This document shows positions 1 to 16,101 of a DNA stretch of 64,000 bases, one piece after another. The position numbers were made by a program, and so were the translations under genes. The first letter of the stretch is position 1. Each line of letters begins with the position of its first letter. Under the pieces are notes generated by a model. The model ran no database searches, was not told where the DNA came from, and saw only the letters and a list, made by a program, of their open reading frames with translations. Origin of the DNA: Cylindrobasidium torrendii FP15055 ss-10 (Eukaryota > Basidiomycota > Agaricomycetes > Agaricales > Physalacriaceae); the NCBI GenBank assembly GCA_000934385.1, contig KN880482.1:1-64000 (forward strand). The letters run 5' to 3'.

Positions 1-888
1 ATTGTAAAGATAAGAAAGAAAATGCTTTTGTGCAACAAGTGAACGATGCGGACGTGAGCGTAGTAAGCAGCGACAACGGCGGCGGCGGGAGGCGCAGTGG
101 CGACGATGGTTCCCAAGCAAGTCTCAGGGTCGACCCAAAATCATTTTTGTCTAATATCGGACGGGAAACTTTGTTTTCTAGTTTGCTTTTTTATGTTGTT
201 TTCTAATTTCGTAAACTTTTAAAACGAATAGAATCTCAAAACATTTATATCGAATAGCCTGGTGCGGTGGTGTAGGCGTTGGTTGGTATGCTTAAGTGGA
301 TGCCAATCACCGGGAAAAGGGCAAAACGGCTCTGCGTTGTACATAGTCCATTATCCCCATCAGTTAGAAGTAAGATCGGTTCTCAGTGGGTCCTCATACC
401 TCCATTTGTAACGTGCCACTGGACGTTCCCTCTCAGTTTCAGGACTCTCCAAGCCCTGTTCAACAAAACGTGCACACATATCAAGGAGATAACTCTTATA
501 AGGCCGTGTTGGCGTCGGCATCGACGGGTCTATGAGTATGCGTACTTTGACAAGGATTAACCGGGACAGGGCGGGCACCCTCGACGAAAAGATACGGGAC
601 GGCGCAGGCCAGGCAGAAACTGTAAGAACAATGACAAATTCGATATGCGGGGCGCCTCATTTTACATCGTCGAAGGCCATCGACTTCGGGAGCACTGCCG
701 GCGCGCGGAGGAAGGGTGCAAAAAGGAAACAGTTTGTATCATTACAGATGGCGATTACAAGACCAAGTGGTAATTATTTTGGTGTTCAGCAGGGTATGTA
801 CGATTGTAAGGCATAAGTTAGATGTAAGGGAAACGCAAGCTGGATGCGTGGGGGATGTGGTTGGGCACGGTCTCTATAAGCAGTGGTC
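1..888. other. Intergenic, no supported gene
   Basis: This stretch lies downstream of the first zinc-finger gene, which is on the minus strand. Its open frames are short and show no recognisable domain. A 15-of-16 base match around 41-56 to the finger-coding DNA near 940-955 was considered and not accepted as a gene. Confidence 0.6.
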
Positions 889-1984
889 CTATGAACCTTC
901 TGTTGGGTCCTCTTCGAAGTCGTCCCCTCCGCCCTGGTGGACGATGCGGACGTGCCGCCGCATGTTGCTCTGCACGCTAAACGCACGGCCACAGCCATCT
1001 TCAGAGCAGACATACGCTGTCGAGTACCAGGATATGAGCATATAGTGAGAAACGTTAAACGGATGACGCACGTTTTTCGCCCGTATGGGTAGTAACATGT
1101 ATTTTGAGGCCACTAGGCCGGCTGAAACGCTTCCCACATATGTTGCATTCATGTCGAGAGGGACCAGTGGAGGATGGTGCTCGTGTGAGTGCAGCAGGAT
1201 GGTATGGTGCTGCTCTATACGCGTTGTGCATGGAGGGAGAATACACGCGGTCTGGGCCAGGAGCATGCTCTGGATAAGATGGTGTAGGGTTGGCGAGCAT
1301 GGGGTCGGGAGAAGGTGACGTCCAACGCTCGGACATTGAGGCTGAGCTACCTGAGTGTCGACGGCTTAGCGGGCCCGTAGAGTCGGTGTAGGGAGAGGGA
1401 AATGCTGCGGAGTGCGGGGAAGTGGCCACGGGATACGACGTCGATAGGTATTGGCCGCTGTGGGGAGCGTAAGCCGGCTCGTTGCGTTCCATGACTTGCA
1501 TTTGGTCATAAAGCATCGGATGAGTGCTTCGGCGCGACGTCGACGGATAGGCGTCCGCGGATGATTGTAAATAATAATCAGTGGTTGATGGTGTCGGATA
1601 CTCAGCCTGCTAGACGACGTTGAGCAATGAGCCGATATGAAACGTCCGAGCAATCTCTCGCACCGGTTGGGCATCCGCGTACATATGCGAGGGGCGCGTC
1701 GTGCTCGCAACATAGTGACCTGGACTGTCGGCGAGTGGTGGGAGGCGTCTGTACTCTTGGGATGCCGATCCTTGGTCCGTGTCTATATGCTGCCTGTGAT
1801 TAGCGCTGCTTCCTGCAAATCCTGACATGTTAGAAAGGCTCACCGAAAATCCTTCCAATTGAAGGTAGAGAGCCTCGTTGTGTGTTGTGAATGGACTGCG
1901 CGGCGATGCGGCGGTGGTCGTAGTAGTTTTGCGAGTCCATGATGGGGATGAAGCAAAGGAAAGGGCCAATGACCCTGCGGACAT
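889..1984 (-). CDS. C2H2 zinc-finger transcription factor (copy 1)
   Basis: This is a probable nuclear DNA-binding regulator with two C-terminal C2H2 fingers. I read three exons: 1664-1984, 1072-1609 and 889-1016, giving 328 aa. The first finger has CNICGKRF followed by H-x3-H. The intron at 1017-1071 splits the linker, and splicing restores the classic TGEKP linker. The second finger reads C-x4-C (CSEDGC) and ends HVRIVH. The first 200 or so residues are Ser/Pro/Tyr-rich and low in complexity, as in many fungal activators. The finger layout, including the FSRPS motif and the linker intron, is shared with the next gene, so the two look like a tandem duplication. Target genes cannot be read from the sequence. 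The start is the first ATG of the open frame; an upstream non-coding exon is possible. Confidence 0.85.
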
Positions 1985-3455
1985 ATAAGTAGCCAGTCAC
2001 AATCTCAGGGTCTTTATATCAGGCCAACAGCTGTGTTGTTGGTGTTTGTCGAGAGTGCCGCCGTGAGAGCAATGGATGAGGTGCCGGGGCGTTTCAACAC
2101 GCCTAGGCTCTTTAGTTTCCACACAAGGCTGTTTCCGAAGGTACGTCGCGCAAAGTACTACAGCCAAGGTGCTATATTCCATTTCCTATGATGTTATATA
2201 TTACCCGGTCGGTCCAATCGTCGGTCCACACAAGTCGTTCTCGAGACACCGACCCAAGCTGGGAACGCCTATGGCCACGGAGTCTGAGGTGCTCAAACCT
2301 GCCGCAAACCGCCGCCAGGCTGTAGTCGACGCTGATGGGAAAAGAAAGCTCTGCTGCTAGCGCAACGCACTAGAGACCAATCGTGTAGAGGCTCCAAATC
2401 TACCGCAAGAAAGATTGTTACTCACCTAAGTTAAAGTAATCTGCACAGGGCTAACGTTGTGTAGTAATAAGATCGCCCGCCCTCCGAATCCCCCATTGCC
2501 ATTGGTGGTGATCAAATCACAAAGGACGCCATCAGAGGCTGTGTCCCACACATGGCTTCACCGTTGGACTTGGCCCTCGAAAAAAAATCACGAAGGCTGG
2601 ATTGGCACGTCCTTAGCTCTTTGCACATGCCGAGAAAAAATCCTGTCAAAAAGACATGTTGTGTGGGGAAGGGATGCATGTCTTTGGAGGATGCAAAGGC
2701 AGAATATTGGAGAATCAGAGCGCTGATCAAACGCGTTACACCTTTGGCCAGGTCGCGATACAGCGGGCGCGTGAGCACGAAGTGGATACAGGTTCCGTTC
2801 TCCTACTTACTTACTCGAGCCCGGCACGAATCACGCCCTCGTCCGCTGATATCTCCGGCGTTCAAGGCCAGCTTCAAGCTTCAGCCCACCTTGTAACTTT
2901 TACCTTGCCTGCCTAGCTCGACGTTCGAACGGACAAACGCAGGGTCGAAGAAAACGCAGGGGGCCCGAGTCTTTGGTGTGTCATTTTCATAGAGGACCCA
3001 TAGGTATCCGAGTGCATTCAAGATGGGACACACGAAGGAGAGTCAAGTGTTTGTGACATCAAGTAACACTTCCTGATTCTGCGCCCAAGCAAACACGTCG
3101 AACCATGGCAGATGTGTCCGATAGCACGGTAATCAAGCCCCCCATTCAACTTGAAGCCGCCACCTGGAGTATACGAGTCGACAATGCAACGGCTCGAACT
3201 TCATAAAGATCTTATGTATATATTTCTAGTAAAATATTCCGTTACTTATTACAATGCGCAATGAATATGAAGATATGGATGAGGGTGAATGCGTTCGTAT
3301 TATAAGTATGTGTGCTCCGTCCATCAACTGGATGCTTCAAGGATTCCTATAATCCAGGCCATTTCCTCCCCATAATAACTGTCCGGCATCAGTGGGTTCG
3401 TTGTCGACGCGGGTCTCCTTTCCACCTTCCTCTTTATCCACACCGCATACACTAC
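1985..3455. other. Intergenic between the two zinc-finger genes
   Basis: This 1.5 kb holds the 5' flank of copy 1 and the 3' flank of copy 2. Open frames near 2552-2916 overlap one another in different frames and show no domain. I see no RNA gene or repeat. Confidence 0.55.
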
Positions 3456-4438
3456 TTACGCCTCGTTCGCATTCATGTTCTGGTGTACAAGTCGAATATG
3501 GCGTAGAAGGTTACTGCGAATACCGAACTTTCTCTGGCAACTCGCCTCTGGACATACAAAGTCTGCAAAGAGAAAAAAACCAGAGTATAAGCCCACAAGA
3601 TCCGAGATCGCCCCAGAGAGAGGCTTCCCCACCTTTGTCCCCAGTGTGCGAAATAACATGGATCTGCGGCGGCATCGTGAGCCTCCATAACGCCGTATGG
3701 CCTCAGAAAAGAGGGAGTAAATGCACGCACCTTCAACGCGCTAGGACGGCTGAAGCCCTTCCCACAGTATGAACACTCGTATCGTGTTTTCGATGTATTC
3801 TCCTCCGGAAAGTACGTGCCATGGTCTCCGCGGACGGCACCCGCGCCCGTTGAGCCTGCCTTTGGGAGGTGTGCTTGAGCGCCTACCGAGGGCTTGCTGT
3901 ACAACGAACTGCTACCCGACATCGCATGGCCATAGGGCTGTGCGTTCTGCTGGTATGCATTTGCACTCGTCGAGCCCGTATACGCCGGTATCCCAGCGTA
4001 CTGAGTCTGTGGGCGCGCCATCCCGCCGCCCGAGTGTGGCTGCATCAGTGTGCTGTATCCTGATTGTGTATATTGGTTGGGCACGCCACCATACGCAGAC
4101 GAGTCCTGGCTCATTCCCAGCGGCGTCTGCATGTACGCATTTGCAGAATAGTAGCCCGACGTAGTAGGTGTTTCGTCGCGCGTGTCAGTGTACGGATACG
4201 TCGGGTTCGTGGAGTGTGTATGGGTATGATGGTGATGGTGTATTGACCGTCCAGCGCCCATATCGGTGTCGTAGAAAAGCGTAGCGCCGCCGGACATCGC
4301 GCCATAAGACTGTGACATATCTTGAGGCTGCATGTAGCTGCTGTACGATGCTCGTCGGACCTGTGCCGACCCTCGTCAGGACTTGATATGGAGAAGTAGA
4401 TACATGGGCAGACGGACCTGGGAATCTTGATGCGCCAT
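3456..4438 (-). CDS. C2H2 zinc-finger transcription factor (copy 2)
   Basis: This is a paralogue of the neighbouring zinc-finger gene. A short first exon (MAHQDSQ, from 4438) joins in frame across a small intron to a long exon rich in Gln, Ser, Tyr, Gly and His, with a run of His near the middle. The two C-terminal fingers are split over further exons. Finger 1 is CSYCGKGFSRPSALK, then IHVISH after an intron. Finger 2 has C-x4-C (CPEASC) and HIRLVH. The linker is TGDKD instead of TGEKP. The stop is at 3456. The first exon is the least certain part; a start at 4333 is the alternative. Fungal proteins of this shape are usually nuclear regulators, but I cannot assign targets. Confidence 0.8.
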
Positions 4439-5331
4439 GAAGCCAGTCAAACCGTATACTCTTTCAGTAGCAAGGTCAAGTTCTTGTGACGTAGAGAGCT
4501 GGTTTGGAAAGGGAGGGACTGTAAATAGCCATCAGGATCGGCCTCGCGCAGTGGAGGTGATTGGGCGTACTGAGCAACTGCGAAATCGGCGGGAGATGAA
4601 TAGTGTCGGTAGCGAGGTGGTGGGACATAACAGAAGCCTATGGCCTTAAATGTATGAAGTTATATAGCGACACCGAGTATTGGGGTTGCATGGGATATTG
4701 TTTTGATGCAGGCGTCTGGTAAGGTCGAGCATAGTAATTCTTAGCGACACTCAGCGCGGCATATCCGTTCAAGTGATGCAAGCGCGAGCTTCCCAAGGTT
4801 ACGCAAGGTATTATTGATCTAGTGCAGATGATTGTTAGTCCATCGTGGCCGTCTTAAATTGTCAAAGAGGCAAGAACTGTAAATCTGTCTGTCCAAAAGG
4901 GACTGGTCCACAGTCGCGTTGCGGAGCACTGCGCGAGTTTGGGTCTGTATATGGAGGCCTAGGCGCGGAGAACAATGGAACGTAAGCTGGCGCGCGCCGC
5001 AGGCATTCAAGCTGCGAGTAAACGTACCCAAAAAGTAAAAGTAACTTCATTTTCACGTGGGAAAGAAACGTTTTGTTTTCGACTCCGATTCAGAAACAAG
5101 AATGATTGCCTTTCTGGACATATGTCCGACCGAGCCAAGATCTAAGGTTGGCGAGCAGGGGTGAATCTGATAGCCCTTGAGGTTGCGGCCCGAATGTTGG
5201 GACGGCCAGAATAGAAGCATTTCCATAGGTTTCATTCGCTGGGAGGGAGACCACACGAGCAAGGCCAGAGCGAGCAAGATAACGCGTAAATATCTGCCAG
5301 GAGGAGCGAGAATACAAAGTAAAACAATCCA
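4439..5331. other. Intergenic, promoter side of zinc-finger copy 2
   Basis: Nothing here is supported as a gene. It contains the 5' flank of copy 2 and the 3' flank of the BTB gene. A CACGTG hexamer lies near 5056, not close to either start. Confidence 0.5.
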
Positions 5332-6491
5332 TCAAGCCCAGGTGGCCAACTCGACCCCGAACCACTCAGGGAGATGCCGCCAGAGGTCGGCACGAGCTCG
5401 AAACACGACGCCATTGAATTCGCTACGGCAGTGCTTGCATGCACGGTAGCCTGCGGGGAGTCTGTCGAGGGTCGATTGCATCACTTTGGCTTCCAGAATA
5501 GCAAAGAGAGGGTCAGAACTTCGTTGACAAACCACACCGTTGACATCGCGAAGGAGCTCGAATGTAATAGCTTCGTATGTCGATTGACAGGTACGTTGGT
5601 TGGAGTTGGGGCGTCCTTGGGTCTGGTAGGCGCAAGTGGGTGATGGTGTGCGGCCTTCGAGGTAATTGACTACAAAGGTGGATAGAAATCGGGAAGCATG
5701 CTCGCGGCCCTTGAGTACATCGAGAAGAACGTCTTCGGGAAGGTGTTTGTCCACGGCGTCTTGAACAATGGCGTGTGGCGCAGCCCGAGAAAGGTCATAG
5801 AGAGCGGAGGGTAGTAATTGTGCCGCGGAGATCTCTCGGCATAGATTGATGACTGCTCTGCGGGACTAATGAGATTATAACGACCTTGCGGTGTAGAGAC
5901 ATAATCACATAGGATGGGGGAAAACGTCCCGTGGTCGGTACACCGAGTTGTTGTCCATTGCTCTGGACTCGCGCGCATCCCAATCCTGGAGATTATCGGG
6001 CCAATCCGCTGCCAGACCACCCAAAAGGTCTTGCCGAATATGGAGAACTTGGTATCGGGTAGCGAGGCGAAGAATACCTGCGACAAGGTCGAAAGCTGAC
6101 TTGCCGCCCTTACAGAGAACATTGGACCTAAAAACGGGGTAGAGTGTAGGCGGAAATGGTAATCGTGCTTGGATTGAACTCACACTCCGTCATAAAGTGC
6201 ACAAAGAAACATGTACACGTGCTCCGGCGAGGCATCATCGATGGGAAATACGGGACGTTCTTCGATGCGGCGGGACGAACATGCGATTTTGTCGAGGGCG
6301 TCATGCAAAACGGGCGAATGGCGGGCGAGCAGCCCTTGGTGGACAAGAAAATAATATGGACCGGCGAGAACGGCGAGATTACCGTCGTCGAAGCATAAAT
6401 CGGGATGGCGTATGAGGTCGTCTGGCGTTGGGGCAGCACTGAGCACAACATGTTGGTTCGTACTGAAGTCGTCGAATGTCTCTGAGACCAT
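5332..6491 (-). CDS. BTB/POZ domain protein
   Basis: The N-terminal exon (start at 6491) carries a BTB/POZ fold: HPDLCFDDGNLAVLAG, a hydrophobic stretch with FLVHQGLLARHS, then HVYMFLCALYDGV, which splices to a segment beginning SNVLCKGG. The pattern of a degenerate 'D-G-.-.-.-.-A' strand, an 'F-.-V-H-.-.-.-L-.-.-.-S' helix and 'Y-D-G-V' is typical of the large BTB family of Agaricomycetes. The middle and C-terminal part (to the stop at 5332) is helical with Cys-rich bits such as CKHCRSEF, and shows no second domain I can name. In other eukaryotes BTB proteins act as dimerising scaffolds or Cullin-3 adaptors; whether this one does is unknown. The exon structure between 5670 and 6180 is approximate. 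Confidence 0.75.
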
Positions 6492-6806
6492 GGCAAAAAG
6501 AAAAGAGCGAGAGAAGAAGGAATGAATGTGGTTCTGCGGCTGATAGGCGAAAATGCGATGGTGGTGGTGGTTCGTAGTCAAAACGATCTGTCAACACTTT
6601 GGACTAGTCCAAACAAATAGCGGCTCGCACACGGCATCGCACAGAACAAGGAGACAAGAAAGAACTAGTTAGTGACTACAGGTATAGGGCGCGAGCGAAT
6701 AGAGATACAACAAATGTAACGAGTGTCCATAGCAATGCCAATATTTTACTACGAGGACGGTGCTAAAGGAGAAAACCGGTTAGACGGGATCCGTGTGTGA
6801 CTAATG
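6492..6806. other. Short intergenic
   Basis: This 315 bp lies between the BTB start and the end of the RGG gene. I see no gene or repeat in it. Confidence 0.6.
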
Positions 6807-8639
6807 TTATCGCTTACCGCCAGATGGAGGGCCACCGCGCCCACGACCTCCACGACCACCACCGCCGCCACGGCCGCGTCCTTCGCCGTCACGGCCTCCA
6901 CGGAAGCCGCCGCCTCCCCGTCCTTCGCCGCCACGGAATCCGCCGCCGCCTCGACCACGCTCGCCGCCCCGGAAGCCACCACCATCACCCCGGAAGCCGC
7001 TGCCACCACGGCCGCCTCGGAAGCCTGATCCACCGCCACGCTCGCCGCCGCCTCCACCACGGCCACGGAATATATTCCCACGCGAACGGCTGCCCTTTGC
7101 TTGGATAAAGCCATCGTCATCAACGACAGGCGTAGAAGAACGCTGTTCAACCACAGCTGGCTCAGCAGGCCTGCTCGCAGGCTCGGCAGGCGTTGCGCTG
7201 CCAGAGGCATTAAAGGTGGCATGGATATCCCCAAGGTCAGGCAGTGTGTTATCATCATCCGCCCAATCAATGCCGCCAGATGCCTAAAAGACAGTGAGCA
7301 TTGACGGCAATAGATTCAGCTAAAAATTGGTCTACCTGGCCCTCGATTTCTGATGCAGCAGCCGTAGGAGCTTCAGGCTCGACATGGCCGTTCTCAGCCA
7401 CCGGAGGGTGCTCACCGGCAGGGGTGTCGATATTCACCCATTCCTCTGCAGCTGGAGCCGGCGCCTCAAGTTCACTTTCCTGCATAAAGTGGAAGCTGCT
7501 CGACATGGAACCAGGCAAACCAGCGGCCGGCTCTGCGACAGCAACAACTGCAGGCGCATTTGTAACCTCTGGGTTCTCTTGGAAGTCAATCTCCTCGGCC
7601 TGAGGCTGAGGAGAAGAATCTTGGGGCTTGTTGGACTCCCGAGCGAACTCAAGCAGGCGGCTGTCTGCAACACAATAAGCTGGTGTGTGGACACTCGTGC
7701 GCGCAAACTCACAGCTGACGCCCATGCATTCGCCCTGCCCAGTCCATAAACCCTCGATCGCGGCCGTCTTCAGCTCGTCGTCCGGCCTGTAAAGCAGATC
7801 ACAGACAGCGCTGACGGCATTGGACAGCGTCTTGTCAACAAGCCCGAGGTCTCCGTTATAAATTAAGCCAGGAAGGCGCGCGAACGTAAAGAGTTCAGCG
7901 ATTTTTGATTTTGAGGCGGCCTAACCAGAAGTTAAGTCTCCGCATATAGGGTAAGGTGGAAGCTGGCTAACCTCAGAGGCAGCGACAGCATCTTCAATTT
8001 TCTTCTGTGCGGCAGCTTCGACCTCGGCCTGCTTCTGCGCCAAACCATGCGCGAGCTCAGCTTCGTGGGTCTCAACGCATGGTCAGCCGGGGAATTGTGT
8101 TACGTAGGCCTGCCACACGCACCTCGACGGCCTTTTTGACCTCAAACAACTCTCTGGCGACAGCCTCAAGCGCGGGGAGCGTAGTGATGTTGCGTTTCTG
8201 GTCCTCGTTGAGCTTTTCGGGCGCGACGGTAGTGTATTGAGTTATGCGCGTCTGCAGTAGTCAGTACGATATCCATGAATAACAGCATGTCACGCACAAT
8301 CTTCTTGTTGGTGACCTTGAGACGCTTGTTCACAAGATCCACGATGGGGCTCAGCTTGATGCCTCCGTCCAACTCCAAGGTGTCGGTAATGGGGGTCGCG
8401 GGTGTGGTCTGCGGCTGCGCGACAAGCTCCGGGGCAACTGTGCCAGCGGAAATGTCTGCAGCAGCAGGAGCCTGCTCAATAGTCGCCGCAGCCTGGGAAT
8501 CGGAGACGACAACAGGACTTGCGGCATCTTCACCGTCCTCCACCTTTTTGGACTTTTTCTTGCGCTTCAACTGAGACTTGCTGAGCGAGGCAGGCGGAAG
8601 TGCGCCGGGCACGACGCGGGGGGTAGAAGCGGCGCTCAT
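6807..8639 (-). CDS. Caprin-like RGG-box RNA-binding protein
   Basis: The N-terminus (start at 8639) is Ala/Pro-rich with a KRKKKSKK basic patch. A helical region follows, with VNKRLKVTNKK and then PEKLNEDQKRN leading into LPALEAVARELFEVKKAVE. This resembles the dimerisation region of animal caprins, which has a similar 'E-.-L-N-.-D-Q' motif. Next come a glutamate/alanine linker, the FHFMQESELE segment (compare the short motif before the RGG tail in caprin), a WADDD acidic motif, and about 90 residues of RGG/FRGG repeats before the stop at 6807. RGG tails bind RNA and are often arginine-methylated; caprins act in translation control and stress granules in the cytoplasm. The family assignment rests on layout and short motifs, so a generic RGG protein is the alternative. 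The gene is divergent from SMC3 over 155 bp. Confidence 0.7.
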
Positions 8640-8794
8640 CGTAGGGCAGTAGCAGAGAGTTTTGGTCAAATCCGTAGAGGTTTCTGAGAAAGGGCGAATT
8701 TCAAAAAAGGCGACGCGTGCTCACTTCGGACCCGAGTGGAAGCATTGCCAAATCCGGGGTCAGTCGCGTCTAGTCACCTTCCCTCGACGCGCCC
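8640..8794. promoter_or_regulatory. Divergent promoter, RGG gene / SMC3
   Basis: Only 155 bp separate the two start codons. The segment contains ACGCGT at 8713-8718 and two MCB-like cores, TCGCGTC near 8764 and GACGCGCC near 8785, all just upstream of SMC3. ACGCGT is the MluI cell-cycle box bound by MBF in yeasts. Confidence 0.55.
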
Positions 8795-13507
<4,713 letters not shown>

Positions 13508-14249
13508 ATGGGTTCGTCTGCGCAAATTTTTGGTGTGGAGTGCAGCACTTACGCATCAGCCAATTTTCAGTCAACCTCCGCTCCCAAAAACGCATCGCAG
13601 CGTCCGTCGCGGGCTGCGGTAAGCGCAAGATCTGGCTGGACCCCGCCGAACAGTCTGAAATCGCCAACGCCAACTCCCGTACCCATGTGAAAAAGCTCAT
13701 CAAGGAGGGCCAGATTATCGTTAAGCCGACGACGATGCACTCGCGTGCGCGCACGCGTGACCTTGCGGCTGCCAAGCGCAAGGGTCGCCACACCGGACCT
13801 GGTAAGAGGAAGGGTACGGCCGAGGCCAGGATGCCGACGAAGGTTCAATGGATGAGGAGGCAGCGGGTTCTGAGGCGGCTTTTGAGGAAGTACAGAGAGG
13901 CGGGCAAGATTGACAAGCACCTGTGCGTAACCTGCAATTCCTGAGACCCTCCGGCTGACCATCGGCAGCTACCACTCCCTCTACCAGAAGTCCAAGGGTA
14001 ACGTTTTCAAGAACAAGCGTGTCCTCATGGAGTACATCCACAAGGCCAAGGCCGAGAGGACTCGCACCAAGGTCCTCACCGACCAGATGGAGGCCCGCCG
14101 TGTCAAGAACAAGGTGCGCCAAACCGTCCAATCTCTCGATCTATTACTCATGTGTCTCACAGGCGGCCCGCGAGCGCCGTGCTGCCCGCGTCCTCGAGAA
14201 GAGGCAGGCAATCATTGCCATCGAGCACGATGGTGCCGTCCAGGAGTAA
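13508..14249 (+). CDS. RPL19: 60S ribosomal protein eL19
   Basis: This is a structural protein of the large ribosomal subunit. There are four coding exons: 13508-13511, 13571-13922, 13969-14113 and 14163-14249, giving 195 aa, as expected for eL19. The first coding exon is only ATGG. Joined to TC it gives Met-Val and then [12 protein letters not shown], the conserved eL19 N-terminus. Other family marks are [39 protein letters not shown] and a long basic C-terminal helix ending in the VQE residues. The short first exon placed at the start codon is common among ribosomal protein genes. The gene converges with the transaldolase gene downstream. Confidence 0.97.
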
Positions 14250-14923
14250 ATCATACGACCTACCCATCCAACTGCATATTTTTCCTCCTGTATTATGGTC
14301 TTCGCTATGCCATGCCTTCCTCCACCCAATGTCACGACATATGCCCATGTTCCGCTGTCCTACCTCTGATCGATTCGGAACCGGTGAAACTCTGACTAGC
14401 CATTTGTCAATGACTGGGTCATGCAAACCTGTTGGATATCTTCCATGCGTTGAAAGGCCAGTGGTCATCCCAGCGGGAAGTTGAGCAAGTATGAATGACT
14501 TCTTGGACGAGAGAAACTGTACCGTGGTGCAATGCGTGGGCATCGATTCCTCTGAATAAACGAAAGCGATTGCGTGCTGGTTCCGTTGATGTACACCATC
14601 AATGCAAGTCGTGGTAACTCTAGCGTTCAATATCAATGGTCAAGTATAGACAAGACAAAGAATTCATAAAGCCCCAGACCATATCCCGCTTTTGCGTGTG
14701 TGTCCATTGCATGGTCGACGCCTGGTCCCGGACAAGGCTCACCGGGGTGCGATGGCAAATTGTGTCAAAATTGAGCCATTTGCGCCCAGCAAGGCAAGGA
14801 AATTGTTTGAGTACCGTGCAAGAGGTGGTATCCAAAAAAGAGGCTAGCATTCCGCGCGCCGACGATAGTGTACAGTTTTACGAATTACTACATCTATATA
14901 ACACTCCAAGATACATCGTTCGC
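14250..14923. other. Convergent intergenic, RPL19 / transaldolase
   Basis: This contains the 3' flanks of both neighbours. Open frames are short and lack domains. Confidence 0.6.
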
Positions 14924-16101
14924 TTATGCAGAGAGCTTCTTCGCAAGCACTTGCTTGAGGGTCTCACCGTCCTCGGCGAACTTCTTGATACCCTCGTGCA
15001 GCTTGTCGAACGCCATTTGGTCCTGGAGCAATGCCCATCGGAACTCGGGCTCGTTGTCGACGTAGGACACCTTGGGGAGGTCCTTTTCCTTGGCGGCTGA
15101 AATCATGATAAGCCACAGGATCTCGGTGAGGAGGAAGACGCCATACCAGCGACAGCGTCGAGCTTCTTTGGTACCTGGTCCGAAGAGTTCTTGAGCTCCT
15201 CCAGAAGTGCTGGCGCGATGGTCAAGAAGTCAACGCCAGCGAGAGCCTTGATCTCGCCGCTCTGAAATGGAAATCAGCAAAGGGACGAAATCCGTCAAGA
15301 AAAGACCGACGTTGCGGAAGGACGCGCCCATAACGATGGTGTTGTAGCCGTGCTGCTTGTAGTAGTTGAAGATCTTCTTGACGGAGATGACACCAGGGTC
15401 CTCGTCACCCTCGTAAGTCTTTCCGGTGCTCTTCTTGTACCAGTCGAGAATCTGTGTGCGCGTGTAAATGGTTTGTGCATGAGTGACGCAATTCGGACGT
15501 ACACGGCCAACGAAAGGAGAGATGAGAGTGACGCCGGCCTCAGCACAAGCGACGGCCTGGCCGAAACCGAAGAGGAGAGTAAGGTTGCAGTGGATGTTGT
15601 CGTCACGCTCGAGCTCGCGCGCGGCCTGGATACCCTCCCAGGTAGATGCGATCTTGATCAGGACACGGTCCTTTGAGACACCAACAGACTCGTAGAGAGC
15701 AATGAGCTGCTTGGCCTTGGCCTTGGTGCCCTCCTTGTCGAAGGACAACCGTGCGTCGACCTCGGTCGAAACACGTCCGGGGATAATCTTCAGGATCTCC
15801 TTTCCGAATTCGACAAGCTGCAATCGCGGTCATCAGTTGATTCGACGCGACGCGTCAGAACACATACCAGACGGTCCATGGCGTTCTCAGTCTGGGCGGC
15901 AACATCTCCACCCTTCTCTTTGCCGTACTTGATTGCGGCATCGATGAGGTGGGCGTAACCGGGCTTGTTGGCGGCGGCGAGGATGAGCGACGGGTTCGTC
16001 GTAGCATCCTGGGGCTTGTAGACGTCGATGGACTCGAAGTCGCCAGAGTCAGAGACGACAACGGTTCCAGTGGCTTTGAGGTAGTCGAGAGCGGTAGACA
16101 T
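14924..16101 (-). CDS. TAL1: Transaldolase
   Basis: Transaldolase moves a dihydroxyacetone unit between sedoheptulose-7-phosphate and glyceraldehyde-3-phosphate in the non-oxidative pentose phosphate pathway, in the cytosol. The start is [12 protein letters not shown] at 16101. The first exon holds the DATTNPSLI signature. The next long exon carries [17 protein letters not shown], whose Lys forms the Schiff base, and then [12 protein letters not shown] and ISPFVGR. Later exons hold [22 protein letters not shown] and [15 protein letters not shown]. The last exon ends at 14924 with AKKLSA. Five or so short introns have GT-AG ends. All catalytic landmarks are intact. Confidence 0.96.

Noticed and set aside
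35..110. Left-edge 15/16-base match to the finger-coding DNA of zinc-finger copy 1 (AHVRIVH in reverse frame).
   Set aside because: Only the HVRIVH part aligns; the Cys pair, Phe and Leu of a finger are missing and the frame has no supporting exon. It may be chance or a trace of a third copy outside the window.
6749..7270. Overlapping frames rich in His, Ala or Val across the RGG tail.
   Set aside because: These come from reading GGC-rich RGG codons in other frames.
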